A DNA stretch of 64,000 bases from CANKJK01 sp964400405 (GTDB taxonomy: Bacteria > Acidobacteriota > Vicinamibacteria > Vicinamibacterales > UBA2999), in the NCBI GenBank assembly GCA_964400405.1, contig CAYNUO010000006.1:6048-70047 (forward strand). Direction: 5' to 3'. The notes beneath the pieces are model-generated. The model was not told where the DNA came from. It did not search any database and saw nothing but the letters and a program-made list of their open reading frames with translations. The position numbers and the translations under genes are program-made. Each line of letters begins with the position of its first letter. Within the stretch, counting starts at the first letter, position 1. Positions 33,359 to 41,354 of this stretch are shown piece after piece.

Positions 33359-34528
33359 ATGCCGGCCGCGTCATCTCTCATCCCCCTCTGGGACCGCGCC
33401 GACGAGTGGCGTCGCCGCCTCGCGATGATCGAGGACGCGCGGTCGTTCCTCTATCTCTCGACCTTCTACATCGAGTGGGATGCCTACGGGCGCGAACTCC
33501 TCGACGCGCTCGAGCGCGCGGCGAGACGCGGTGTTGCCGTGTCGCTGCTGGTCGACGGCTTCGGTCAACGACTGGGCGGTGTGCTCATGACGCCCGAGGT
33601 GCGCCGGGCCCTGGATGCGCGCCTCGAGGCGCTTCGCGCCCTGGGCGCCGACGTCCGGTTCTACCGGCCGGGTCACCTCGTCCAGCGGCTCGTGGGCGGA
33701 GGGCAGCACATCAAGATTCAGGCGGCCGATACCGGCGAGGTCATCACCGGGAGCAGCAACATCACGAAAAGCTCGTTCGAGGGCTGGAACGAGTTCTCGG
33801 TGGCCGTGCGGGGGCCGATCGCCCGGGCCGTCCTCGAGAGCTGGCCCCTGGCCGGCGGCACGGTCGAACGCGCCCACCTCGAGCAGCTGCATGGCGCGGC
33901 CGGCGCACCGGCCGAGGCGGGTCCGTCATCGATCGCCGGTTCGTTCGACTACTGGTGCTGCAATCCGAACCTCCACCAGACCTGGCTCGGTCCCTTTGGC
34001 TGGCGGGGTCCGAACACGGTGACCGACCGCATGGTGGCGATGCTGGACGCCGCCACCGCCACCGTCTCGATCACGGCGTTCTACTTCAAGCCGACGCCGG
34101 TGCTGATGGACGCCGTCCTCCGCGCCGCCAGGCGCGGCGTGCGCGTCGAGGTGTTCCACTCGCACCGCGACGCGCTTCCTGCCACCGACCTCGCGTGGAT
34201 AGCCGCGGCAGCAGGCTACGGCCGGCTGCTGCAGGCCGGCGTGACCATCCACGAGAACCGCCGGGGTGAGCATTCGAAGATCGTGCTCGTGGACGGCGGC
34301 TGGGCCGCGTTCGGCAGCTACAACTTCGAGGACGCCGCGCACGACCGCCTCGCGGAGGCCATGCTCGCCACGCGTGATGCGGACGTCGTCGCGGCGGTCC
34401 ACGCGATCATCGAAGGGCTCCGCCGGGACCCCGAGACCGTCCTGGTCACCGGAGACTGGGCGCGGCAGCTGCCGTGGACGGTGCGTGGGAAGATGGCAGT
34501 AATGCAGACCTTCAAGCGGTGGATGTAG
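33359..34528 (+). CDS. Phospholipase D-like/cardiolipin synthase family protein
   Basis: A 389-residue cytosolic-looking protein with two PLD halves. The first HKD site is HIKIQAAD with GSSNITKSSFEGWNEF; the second is HSKIVLVDGGWAAFGSYNFED. Both keep H-x-K-x4-D. The dual-HKD layout fits cardiolipin synthase or another phosphatidyltransferase; the absence of N-terminal membrane helices argues for a ClsB/ClsC-like or other soluble member. It begins 19 bp after the SDR gene, and the CYTH gene starts 5 bp after its stop. Confidence 0.87.
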   Translation: MPAASSLIPLWDRADEWRRRLAMIEDARSFLYLSTFYIEWDAYGRELLDALERAARRGVAVSLLVDGFGQRLGGVLMTPEVRRALDARLEALRALGADVRFYRPGHLVQRLVGGGQHIKIQAADTGEVITGSSNITKSSFEGWNEFSVAVRGPIARAVLESWPLAGGTVERAHLEQLHGAAGAPAEAGPSSIAGSFDYWCCNPNLHQTWLGPFGWRGPNTVTDRMVAMLDAATATVSITAFYFKPTPVLMDAVLRAARRGVRVEVFHSHRDALPATDLAWIAAAAGYGRLLQAGVTIHENRRGEHSKIVLVDGGWAAFGSYNFEDAAHDRLAEAMLATRDADVVAAVHAIIEGLRRDPETVLVTGDWARQLPWTVRGKMAVMQTFKRWM

Positions 34529-34533
34529 GACCG

Positions 34534-35100
34534 ATGCAGTTCACGGAGATCGAGCACAAGTTCGTGGTCGGGGCCGCGTTCGACCTCGACGCATTCCGTG
34601 CCGCCGTGGAGGCGCTGCGCCCCGGGGCGTTGCGGACCTTCGCCCTGCGTGTGCGGGACCGGTACTTCCTGACCGAGCACGGCCGGGCACGGCGGTATGT
34701 CATCCGCCACCGGTACGACGACGAGCTCCACCACCTCACAGTGAAGGCGCTCGAGACGGATCCCGAAGTGCGGAGCGAGATCAATCTCGACCTTGGCCAG
34801 CACGCCGGGGATCAGGCGGCCGCCGTGGACGCCTTCCTCGCCACGCTGGGGGCCGTGTGGGAAGGGGACGTGTCCAAGGACATCGAGGTCTGGGAGTTCG
34901 CGGACTGCGAGGTCGTCCACTACCGGGCCACCGGCGGCGGTCGTGAAGTCCACTGCGTGGAGTTCGAGGCCAAGCATGCCGCGACGGTGGAGGAGGCCGT
35001 CGGCATTCTGGCCCGCTACGAACGCGAGACCGGCTTCGGCGATGCGACGCGCAGCATGGCGTCGCTGGTCGACCTGCTGTTCCCGGGCGCGCTGCGCTGA
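34534..35100 (+). CDS. CYTH-domain protein (triphosphate tunnel metalloenzyme family)
   Basis: A 188-residue protein beginning with the ExExK signature (E5-I-E7-H-K9), followed by alternating charged strands (LRVRDRYFLTEHGRARRYVIRHR, EVRSEINLDLG, HCVEFEAKH) expected of the eight-stranded tunnel that binds triphosphates and divalent metal. Family members include inorganic triphosphatases, thiamine triphosphatases and class IV adenylyl cyclases; which one applies is not readable. ATG 34534 places ExExK at residues 5-9, as in characterised members. It is tightly linked to the PLD-like gene upstream. Confidence 0.8.
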   Translation: MQFTEIEHKFVVGAAFDLDAFRAAVEALRPGALRTFALRVRDRYFLTEHGRARRYVIRHRYDDELHHLTVKALETDPEVRSEINLDLGQHAGDQAAAVDAFLATLGAVWEGDVSKDIEVWEFADCEVVHYRATGGGREVHCVEFEAKHAATVEEAVGILARYERETGFGDATRSMASLVDLLFPGALR

Positions 35101-35110
35101 GCCGGCCGGC

Positions 35111-35887
35111 CTACCAGGCCAGCACGCCGCCGTCGACCGGCAGGACGTGGCCGGTCACGTAGCGCGCGGCATCCGACGCGAGAAAGACCACCACGTGGCC
35201 GAGTTCGCCCGGGCGTCCGATCCGGGCCATCGGCGTGAGCCGCTCGATCCGGGCGCGGCCGTGCTCGATGACGGCTGCGGACATGCGCGTATCGAAGAAG
35301 CCCGGTGCGACGGCGTTGACGCGGATGCCGTGACGCGCCCACTTCACCGCCAGGTCCCGCGTCAGCGCGATTACCGCACCCTTGCTGGCCGCGTACCCGG
35401 TCGCGTCGAGAACCTCGGGCGCCGTACCGACGAGGCCCGCGACCGACGCGACGTTGACGATGGCGCCTCCGGTCTTCCGCATCACGCGCATCGCGGCCTG
35501 CGCCATCAGGAACGTGCCGGTCACGTTGGTCGCCAGCACGTCGTTCCATTTCTCGACTGGCAGGTCTTCGGCCGGCGCGCCCCATGAGATGCCGGCGTTG
35601 TTGACGAGGATGTCGAGCCCACCGAGCGCCTCGACGGTGTCGCGCACGGTCCGCGTGGCCTGGGCGGCGTCGGCCACGTCGCTCTCGATGACCCGGCAGG
35701 TGTGCCCGCGGCGGCGCAGCTCTTCGGCGGCGGAGGTCAGCCACGAGAGGCGGCGTCCCGTGATCGCGACGGCTGCGCCGGCCTCCGCGAGGGCTATCGC
35801 CGTTTCGAGGCCCAGCCCGCGTGAGCCGCCGGTCACCAGCGCGGTCCGGTTGGTGAGGTCGAAGAGAGAGGGAACGTCGGCGGGCAT
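35111..35887 (-). CDS. SDR-family oxidoreductase
   Basis: A 258-residue classical SDR: TGGSRGLGLETAIALAEAG cofactor loop, DILVNNAGISWG, catalytic Ser region followed by Y-x3-K in YAASKGAVIALTRDLAVKW, and the C-terminal YVTGHVLPVDGGVLAW. It most resembles gluconate/3-oxoacyl dehydrogenases; the substrate is uncertain. ATG 35887 removes a 14-residue non-conserved extension. It is convergent with the CYTH gene (10 bp apart) and divergent from the VOC gene. Confidence 0.9.
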   Translation of the reverse strand: MPADVPSLFDLTNRTALVTGGSRGLGLETAIALAEAGAAVAITGRRLSWLTSAAEELRRRGHTCRVIESDVADAAQATRTVRDTVEALGGLDILVNNAGISWGAPAEDLPVEKWNDVLATNVTGTFLMAQAAMRVMRKTGGAIVNVASVAGLVGTAPEVLDATGYAASKGAVIALTRDLAVKWARHGIRVNAVAPGFFDTRMSAAVIEHGRARIERLTPMARIGRPGELGHVVVFLASDAARYVTGHVLPVDGGVLAW

Positions 35888-35944
35888 CGTCGGTATCATA
35901 GCGGCCGGCGCGCGCACGGACGCGCGCACGAGGAGCGCTGCGTC

Positions 35945-36418
35945 ATGACCACCGCATTCGATCAGCTGTTGACCCGGTACGAGGACGGAGGGCTGGACCG
36001 CCGCTCATTCCTGCAGGCCGTGACGGCGGTCGCCGTCGCCTCGGGTACCGCGTCCACCGATGCCGCCGGCCTCATCGAGGCTCGTGGTCTTCATCACGTC
36101 GAAGTGAAGTCCATTGACTTTCAGAAGACCGGCGAATTCTACAAGACACTGCTTGGCGTGCCGGTGGAGTTCCGCAAGGACCGCGCGATCGTGCCGCTGG
36201 CCGACGGCACACATCTGTCGATCGGCAGTGCACCGACGCAGGCGTCTTTCGACCACTACGCTTTCAGCATTCCCGGGATGGACGGCAAGAAGACGCAGGC
36301 GCTGGCCGACAGGCTCGCGAAGAGCGGCGTGCAGGCGGCTCCGCGCGGCGAGTCGCTCTTTGTGACCGACCCCGACGGCCGGCGGTTTCAGATCGTCCCG
36401 CCAGACTTCAAGGTCTAG
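35945..36418 (+). CDS. VOC (glyoxalase-fold) protein with Tat-like leader
   Basis: A 157-residue protein. DRRSFLQAVTAVAVASG near residues 18-34 matches a twin-arginine signal (RRxFL), so export is likely. The rest is one VOC beta-alpha-beta3 unit pair (GLHHVEVKSIDFQKTGEFYKTLLGVPVEFR, VTDPDGRRFQIVPPDF). The VOC superfamily includes dioxygenases, lyases and resistance proteins. Metal ligands here could be H51 and a late Glu/His, but they are not convincingly assigned. Function unknown. Its end is 12 bp from the convergent cytochrome-like gene. Confidence 0.8.
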   Translation: MTTAFDQLLTRYEDGGLDRRSFLQAVTAVAVASGTASTDAAGLIEARGLHHVEVKSIDFQKTGEFYKTLLGVPVEFRKDRAIVPLADGTHLSIGSAPTQASFDHYAFSIPGMDGKKTQALADRLAKSGVQAAPRGESLFVTDPDGRRFQIVPPDFKV

Positions 36419-36430
36419 GCATGCCGACGT

Positions 36431-37516
36431 TCATCGGGGGGACTCCACCGCCAGCAGCTCGGTCACGGGATTGTCGCCTGAGACGTGGACGGAGACCGTG
36501 GCGCCCGTCGGAAGCACCACCGGCGTGACGAGCCAGTAGCGCCGGTTCCAATCGGGCCGCGGCGCGCGGAGCAGGAGGAGCGGGACCTCTTCGCCTGAGG
36601 GAAGCGAGGCTGTCACCTGCACGGCATTCAACTGCTCGTGCAGGAGCGTGCGGACGGCCAGGATGCGAACCGGGGCACGGAGCGTCAACGTGTCGTCGAA
36701 TGACAGTGCCGTGATCCGGCCGCCCGATGCCGGCGGGTCAGTCGTATAGAGGCCGATACGGGTTCTGTCGCCGCCGATCGCCGCGCCGGCCTGACGTGCC
36801 CTCCGATAGACAACCGTGACGCGCAGGCGAGCTTGTGCCGGGACTCTGAACGCGGTTCCGGCCGGTGCGTCCGTCATGACCTCGCCGGGGACCCATGCGG
36901 CCAGGACCTCGCCACCGGCGACTTCGACGGTGACGGCCCTCACCACCGAACGGTCACCCGGCAGAATGTCCGCAGCACGGATCCACGTGTCCTGCCTGAA
37001 CTCCGTGGCGATCATGAAGACCTGCTGCACGTCCGCGGTGCCCTCTGGAGGGCTGAGGTCCGGCAGTGCGAACACGTGATCCGGCTCGCCCGCGGGCCAG
37101 CCGGCAGCCGGGCCACCGGCCTCCGGCAGCGGCCGCGCCTCCCCTTCCGGTGTCCCGCCCGAGGCCCAGGTCATCAGGACATCCAGCTTGTCCGCCGGAA
37201 GGACGTGCGTGCCGCGCACGCCAGGGCCCGTGCGATCCGCGAACCACGGGGGCATGGCCTCACTGGTCAGCTGCTCCCGGATCGCGTCGGCCCGGGATGC
37301 GGCCTCCGTGTAGGAGAGCAGGGACATCCCCGGCCCGCCCGGGAAGTGACAGGCGCCGCAGTGCTCACGCAGGATCGGATACACATCTCGCGTATAGGTG
37401 TAGCGGGAGGCAATCGGCGTGTGCGCGGCCAGTTCCGGTCTGCCGATCGCGGCCACCAGGGCGAGCGCCATGGTGCCCGCCGCGGCGAGACCGCGCGCCG
37501 CGTCAGTGCGCGGCAT
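36431..37516 (-). CDS. Exported cytochrome c/ascorbate-monooxygenase-like protein
   Basis: A 361-residue protein with an N-terminal signal (about 8-31) and a cytochrome-c-like segment with one CxxCH (C53-G-A-C56-H57) in the style ILREHCGACHFPGGPGMSLL, then SEAMPPWFADR and LMTWASGGTPEGE. The second half is a beta-rich region resembling the copper type II PHM-like domain that follows such segments in Acidobacteria and Planctomycetes. No clear copper His pairs were found in that half, so catalysis is doubtful. It overlaps the upstream helical protein gene by 14 bp and is the last gene of the array. Confidence 0.65.
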   Translation of the reverse strand: MPRTDAARGLAAAGTMALALVAAIGRPELAAHTPIASRYTYTRDVYPILREHCGACHFPGGPGMSLLSYTEAASRADAIREQLTSEAMPPWFADRTGPGVRGTHVLPADKLDVLMTWASGGTPEGEARPLPEAGGPAAGWPAGEPDHVFALPDLSPPEGTADVQQVFMIATEFRQDTWIRAADILPGDRSVVRAVTVEVAGGEVLAAWVPGEVMTDAPAGTAFRVPAQARLRVTVVYRRARQAGAAIGGDRTRIGLYTTDPPASGGRITALSFDDTLTLRAPVRILAVRTLLHEQLNAVQVTASLPSGEEVPLLLLRAPRPDWNRRYWLVTPVVLPTGATVSVHVSGDNPVTELLAVESPR

Positions 37517-37928
37517 AGGCGTTGGTGATCGCCGTCACGGCTGCGGAGAACCGCTCGAAGGCATGAGTCGCGTTGACCTGATCACCCGCGTCGCCGAGGG
37601 CATCGAGGGTCCACGCCGACAGCACCAGCCGCCGAACCGCTTCGCTGGCGGCCATTCGGGCTGACTCCGGAAGGGTGTCCACGTGCGTGTCCAGTCGGAG
37701 CGCCACATCCTTCGCCAGCAGGGCAGGGAGGTAGAGACTGCCCAGCTGGCCACCGTCGAGCACGCGCCTCGCCTCGTCATGCCGTGCCTGCAGCAGCGCC
37801 ACGAGTTCGGGGGGCGTACGAGGCAGGGACTCCCGCGCCCTGCTCAGAGCGGCCGCCGGGTCGTCCTGCGCCGCCTGAGCAGACGCCGGTCCCAACGCGA
37901 GCAGCGTCACGGCCAGCAGCGTTCTCAT
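37503..37928 (-). CDS. Small exported helical protein, unknown function
   Basis: A 141-residue protein with a clear signal peptide (MRTLLAVTLLALGPASAQA). The mature part of about 120 residues is predicted all-helical and rich in Ala, Leu and Arg, like a four-helix bundle. There is no CxxCH, no cysteine and no recognised motif. It lies between a TonB-dependent receptor gene (29 bp upstream) and a cytochrome-like gene (14-bp overlap), so it may be a periplasmic carrier or electron/metal partner. I do not recognise the family. Confidence 0.7.
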   Translation of the reverse strand: MRTLLAVTLLALGPASAQAAQDDPAAALSRARESLPRTPPELVALLQARHDEARRVLDGGQLGSLYLPALLAKDVALRLDTHVDTLPESARMAASEAVRRLVLSAWTLDALGDAGDQVNATHAFERFSAAVTAITNAYAAH

Positions 37929-37957
37929 CCGGGTCGATCCTATCTGGTCAGCACCTT

Positions 37958-40312
37958 CTAGAAAGAGACCTGCAGCGATGCCCTGGCCGAACGCGGGATG
38001 GCCGCATGGAAGTGGATGTCGGCAACGGGCGCCGGCTCGTCCCTGAGCTGCGATTCAAAGAAGTAGTCGATGTCGGAGACCCGCTGATCGAGCAGGTTGA
38101 ACCCGGTGACGAAGATGCGCACCTGCTCCGAGAATTTGTAACCGATCTCCCCGTTGATGATGGTCGTGGCCCTCGACCGGATACTCCCATCCTCGATGAG
38201 TGGACGGGGACCGAAGTGGCGGACGCGCAGGCTGCCGAAGGCGCCGGTGGCATGGCCGGCCGGCGGCATCACGGCGACGCCCGCGGCGAGGACGCGGTTC
38301 AGCGCCCCCGGGATCAACGATGCGTCCGCAAGGACACCCGTGTAGCGGGCACGCGAGAAGGAGATGTCCGCGTCCAGCGAGACCCAGGGACTGGGATACA
38401 GGTAGCTGGTCAGCTCCAGACCGGTCCGCCGGCTGGAGGGCCCGGCCTCGGTGCTGCCGGAGTCACCCACGTACACGAGTTCCGAATCGAAACCGAGGTA
38501 CCAGAGCGTGGCCGTGAGCTGGGCGCGCTTCAGGGCCACGGTGCGGATGCCGACCTCGGCGCCGCGCGCCTGGGCGAACGGCTGCGACGGCGTGGCCGGG
38601 TCACCCGTGAAGGGGTCGGACTTCAGCATGATGCCGAGCCCGGAGTTGGAGTGATAGCCCGTGCCGGCATTCGCATAGATCTCCGTGCCGTTCCACGGAC
38701 CGAAGGCCGCCGAGACCTTCGGGTTGACGATGGCGGCGGCGGTCTTCCCGGAATTGACGGGGTTGTTGCTGTCGACGGCCCAGCGGTACACGCTGCCACG
38801 CAGGCCAAACGTGGTCCTGACGCGCCGGCTCCATTCCACCTCCGATTCACCGAACAGGCCCACCGCGGTCTGGTTGGCCTGGTCCGCGCGCACGGTCGCG
38901 CGGCGGACGGTGGCGGTCGTCAGGTAGAGTCCGAGCGGTCCCCCGACTGCGTCGTTGCGGATGTCCACGCCAACCAGGCTCTCCGTGTGCCGGCCGCCGA
39001 TGCGCTGCTGATGCCGGTGCGTCACCTTGCCGCCCAGGGTCCAGCGCTCCTCGAACTGCTCGAACTGGTCGCCGTGATCACGATCCCGCAGGAAATACGT
39101 GAAGTTGTGGAACAGCTGCACGCCGTACCGCTGCGCGTAGGCGGTCACGCGCGTCGAGTCGTTTGTGGAGGAGTGCTGCCAGTCCACGACACCCGCGTAC
39201 CGGAACGTCTCGCCGCCGTCTGTCTCCTCGATGAAGCCGAAGCGGCTGATGAGCCCGGCGTCGACGGCGCGCCGCGGAATCTGGTCCGTCGAGTGCCAGT
39301 GATTCGCGTAGCCGAGAAAGGTGATCGACAGGCCCGTCCGTGCGTCTCCCTGGCTGTACCGCACGAGCGTGTTGAACTTGTCCTTGTTGTTCGGGCTGAC
39401 CCACGGACCGCTGTCGCGTTCCCACTCAAGAGCGCCGAGGAGGTGACCGGAGCCCAACTTCGGAGACGCCGCTGCCAGCACGCGCCCGTACCCGAAGGAG
39501 CCGCCGGTCGTGCTCACCAGGGGGCGGTCGAGCACGTTGAAATAGTTGATGTTGGCTGACCCGGCCGACGAGAAGTCGCCGTTCTCCGCATAGTACGGCC
39601 CCTTCCGGAACTGCACGCCGCTGACCAGTTCCGGGATCAGGAAGTTCGCGTCGGCGTAGCCCTGCGCGTGCGCGTGCGTCGGCATGTTCACAGGGATGCC
39701 GGCGATCGTCTGGCCGAAGTCGAACCCGTGATCCAGGTTGAAGCCCCGCAGATAGTACTGGTTGGCTTTGCCTTCGCCACTGTGCTGGCTGATGACCAGG
39801 CCCGGCACGGTCTCGAGGATCTCGGCCGCACGGTTTGCAGGGCGCACGGCCAGCTGCGCGGCCGTGATCGCGCCCTCGCTGCCGGCCGAGGCCACGCCCA
39901 CGATGTTCTCCGCGGGCCGCTCGATTTCGGCCAGGTTGCGGAACGTCCGGGGCGCCGTGATGACGATGTCGGCGCTGGCCGCGACGAACAGCGTGGCGTC
40001 CACCGTGGCCGCACCCGATCCCACGACGACCGCACGCCGCACCGAACTGAAGTTGATCAGCCGGAACGCCACGTCGGCCGGCCCGGCGGGGACGTTCTCG
40101 AACAGATACTGGCCGCTCATGTTCGACACGGTCTCCCGCGAGGCGCCGCCCGGCGGGGACTCGAGTGTGATGCTGACGCCGGGGAGGACGGCACCCGTCT
40201 GGTCCATGACGGTGCCGGAGACGCGGCCTCCGGGCTGGGCGGCAGCGGGGATCGGCATCAGAACGACGGTTGGTACGCCGAGGAGCAGGATGAGAACGAA
40301 GCGGTTGAGCAT
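37958..40312 (-). CDS. TonB-dependent receptor with carboxypeptidase-regulatory domain
   Basis: A 784-residue outer-membrane receptor: signal peptide (residues 1-26, ending AAAQ), regulatory beta-sandwich (about 28-105, GTVMDQTGAVLPGVSITLES), plug with NQYYLRGFNLDHGFDFGQTI and the His-rich VNMPTHAHAQGYADANFLIP, then a barrel ending SARASLQVSF. This plug type is distinct from the Oar-like 999-aa and 990-aa receptors elsewhere in the window and is closer to metal or small-ligand receptors. Ligand unknown. ATG 40312 gives a proper signal peptide. It lies 11 bp after the MGMT gene and heads the receptor-helical-cytochrome trio. Confidence 0.91.
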   Translation of the reverse strand: MLNRFVLILLLGVPTVVLMPIPAAAQPGGRVSGTVMDQTGAVLPGVSITLESPPGGASRETVSNMSGQYLFENVPAGPADVAFRLINFSSVRRAVVVGSGAATVDATLFVAASADIVITAPRTFRNLAEIERPAENIVGVASAGSEGAITAAQLAVRPANRAAEILETVPGLVISQHSGEGKANQYYLRGFNLDHGFDFGQTIAGIPVNMPTHAHAQGYADANFLIPELVSGVQFRKGPYYAENGDFSSAGSANINYFNVLDRPLVSTTGGSFGYGRVLAAASPKLGSGHLLGALEWERDSGPWVSPNNKDKFNTLVRYSQGDARTGLSITFLGYANHWHSTDQIPRRAVDAGLISRFGFIEETDGGETFRYAGVVDWQHSSTNDSTRVTAYAQRYGVQLFHNFTYFLRDRDHGDQFEQFEERWTLGGKVTHRHQQRIGGRHTESLVGVDIRNDAVGGPLGLYLTTATVRRATVRADQANQTAVGLFGESEVEWSRRVRTTFGLRGSVYRWAVDSNNPVNSGKTAAAIVNPKVSAAFGPWNGTEIYANAGTGYHSNSGLGIMLKSDPFTGDPATPSQPFAQARGAEVGIRTVALKRAQLTATLWYLGFDSELVYVGDSGSTEAGPSSRRTGLELTSYLYPSPWVSLDADISFSRARYTGVLADASLIPGALNRVLAAGVAVMPPAGHATGAFGSLRVRHFGPRPLIEDGSIRSRATTIINGEIGYKFSEQVRIFVTGFNLLDQRVSDIDYFFESQLRDEPAPVADIHFHAAIPRSARASLQVSF

Positions 40313-40323
40313 GGAGTATCGAG

Positions 40324-40674
40324 TCAGCTGTCGGAACGACGCGAAGGTGCGTGTGCGCGCGTCCGTGCGCGCCAGCGCACCTCCTCGAACTGGCGGACGC
40401 GGGTCATCGTGACCTCGAGGCCTTCGGCACGAAGCAGGTCCCGCTTGAGCTGCAGAAAGCTGCCGTACCCGCCAAGCGCGCCGCCAGCCGCGATGACGCG
40501 GTGGCAGGGCACGCCGGGGTCGCGGCACTCGCGCATGACGGTGCCGACGGCCCGGTGCGCGAGCGGGGATCCCGCCTGTGCCGCGATGTCGCCGTAGGTC
40601 GCCACGCGCCCGGGCGGGATCCGCCGCACGGCGGCCAGCACCCTGGCCGCGAACGTGCCGCCAGCCCGGCTCAC
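40324..40674 (-). CDS. MGMT-family DNA alkyltransferase, short form
   Basis: A 116-residue protein made only of the C-terminal DNA-binding/active-site domain (FAARVLAAVRRIPPGRVATYGDIA, GTVMRECRDPGVPCHRVIAAGG). The acceptor cysteine is present at C57 in PCHRV, so unlike ATL proteins (PWHRV) it could repair O6-alkylguanine. The usual N-terminal ribonuclease-like domain is absent. The GTG at 40674 overlaps the stop of the barrel gene (GTGA). The Arg-rich C-terminal tail is unusual. Transfer from the operon's envelope theme to DNA repair looks incidental. Confidence 0.82.
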   Translation of the reverse strand: MSRAGGTFAARVLAAVRRIPPGRVATYGDIAAQAGSPLAHRAVGTVMRECRDPGVPCHRVIAAGGALGGYGSFLQLKRDLLRAEGLEVTMTRVRQFEEVRWRARTRAHAPSRRSDS

Positions 40675-41354
40675 CACGCGCCCACCACGAACCGGATGCG
40701 GACGCTGACCCCGCCGAGGCTCGTGTCCTGCAGCGCGCTCGCGATGCCGCTGCCCGCGAGGCCGTCGCTGACCTGGCTCCACTCCACTTCGCCGCCGACG
40801 CCGGCGCGCCGCCACAGGCGGACGTCCGCTCCGCCCACGACGTGAAAGCCCGGCGTGATCCGTTCAGCCGTCTCGTCCGCGCTTGAGAACCCGGACGTCT
40901 CGCTCGCGCGATACCACCCGGCACCCGCGCCGAGGTAGGGCACGGTACGGGCCCCCCGGCGCGCCACGCGGACCCCGCCGGTGACCTGCATCGGAATCAC
41001 CGTGAGCGTGTCGGTGATGCCGAGCGGAAAGCGCTGGCCGTTGAAGACGAACGCACGCTCGCCGGTCATCTGCAGCCGGCTGACACGGACGTCGGCGAAA
41101 AGGCCCTTCGGCAGGGAGACGAAGAGCCCCCCGCCGAACCGTGCGGCGGTATTGCGGTCGAACACGGCGTGGAAGGCTTCGAGCGCGTGAAACGTCTCGA
41201 CGCCGGCGTCCGCGAACGCGCGCACCGAGACAGGCGCTTCTGCGCGGACTGGCGTCCGTGGGGCCGGAGGTGTCTGCGCCAGGGCCGGTGCCGCGATCAG
41301 TGTCAGCGCCGCGCCCAGGGTCAGCGCCGGGACCGCCAGCCGCGTCCGGATCAT
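40671..41354 (-). CDS. Predicted outer-membrane beta-barrel protein
   Basis: A 227-residue protein: signal peptide 1-26 (ending APALAQ), a short Pro-rich spacer, then alternating amphipathic strands with Gly and aromatic residues (VRAFADAGVETF, GGLFVSLPKGLFADVRVS, VPYLGAGAGWYRA, GFHVVGGADVRLW), ending SVRIRFVVGAW. This fits an eight-strand OmpA/OmpW-type barrel. Function unknown. It overlaps both neighbours by 4 bp (subtilase upstream, MGMT downstream). Confidence 0.75.
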   Translation of the reverse strand: MIRTRLAVPALTLGAALTLIAAPALAQTPPAPRTPVRAEAPVSVRAFADAGVETFHALEAFHAVFDRNTAARFGGGLFVSLPKGLFADVRVSRLQMTGERAFVFNGQRFPLGITDTLTVIPMQVTGGVRVARRGARTVPYLGAGAGWYRASETSGFSSADETAERITPGFHVVGGADVRLWRRAGVGGEVEWSQVSDGLAGSGIASALQDTSLGGVSVRIRFVVGAW

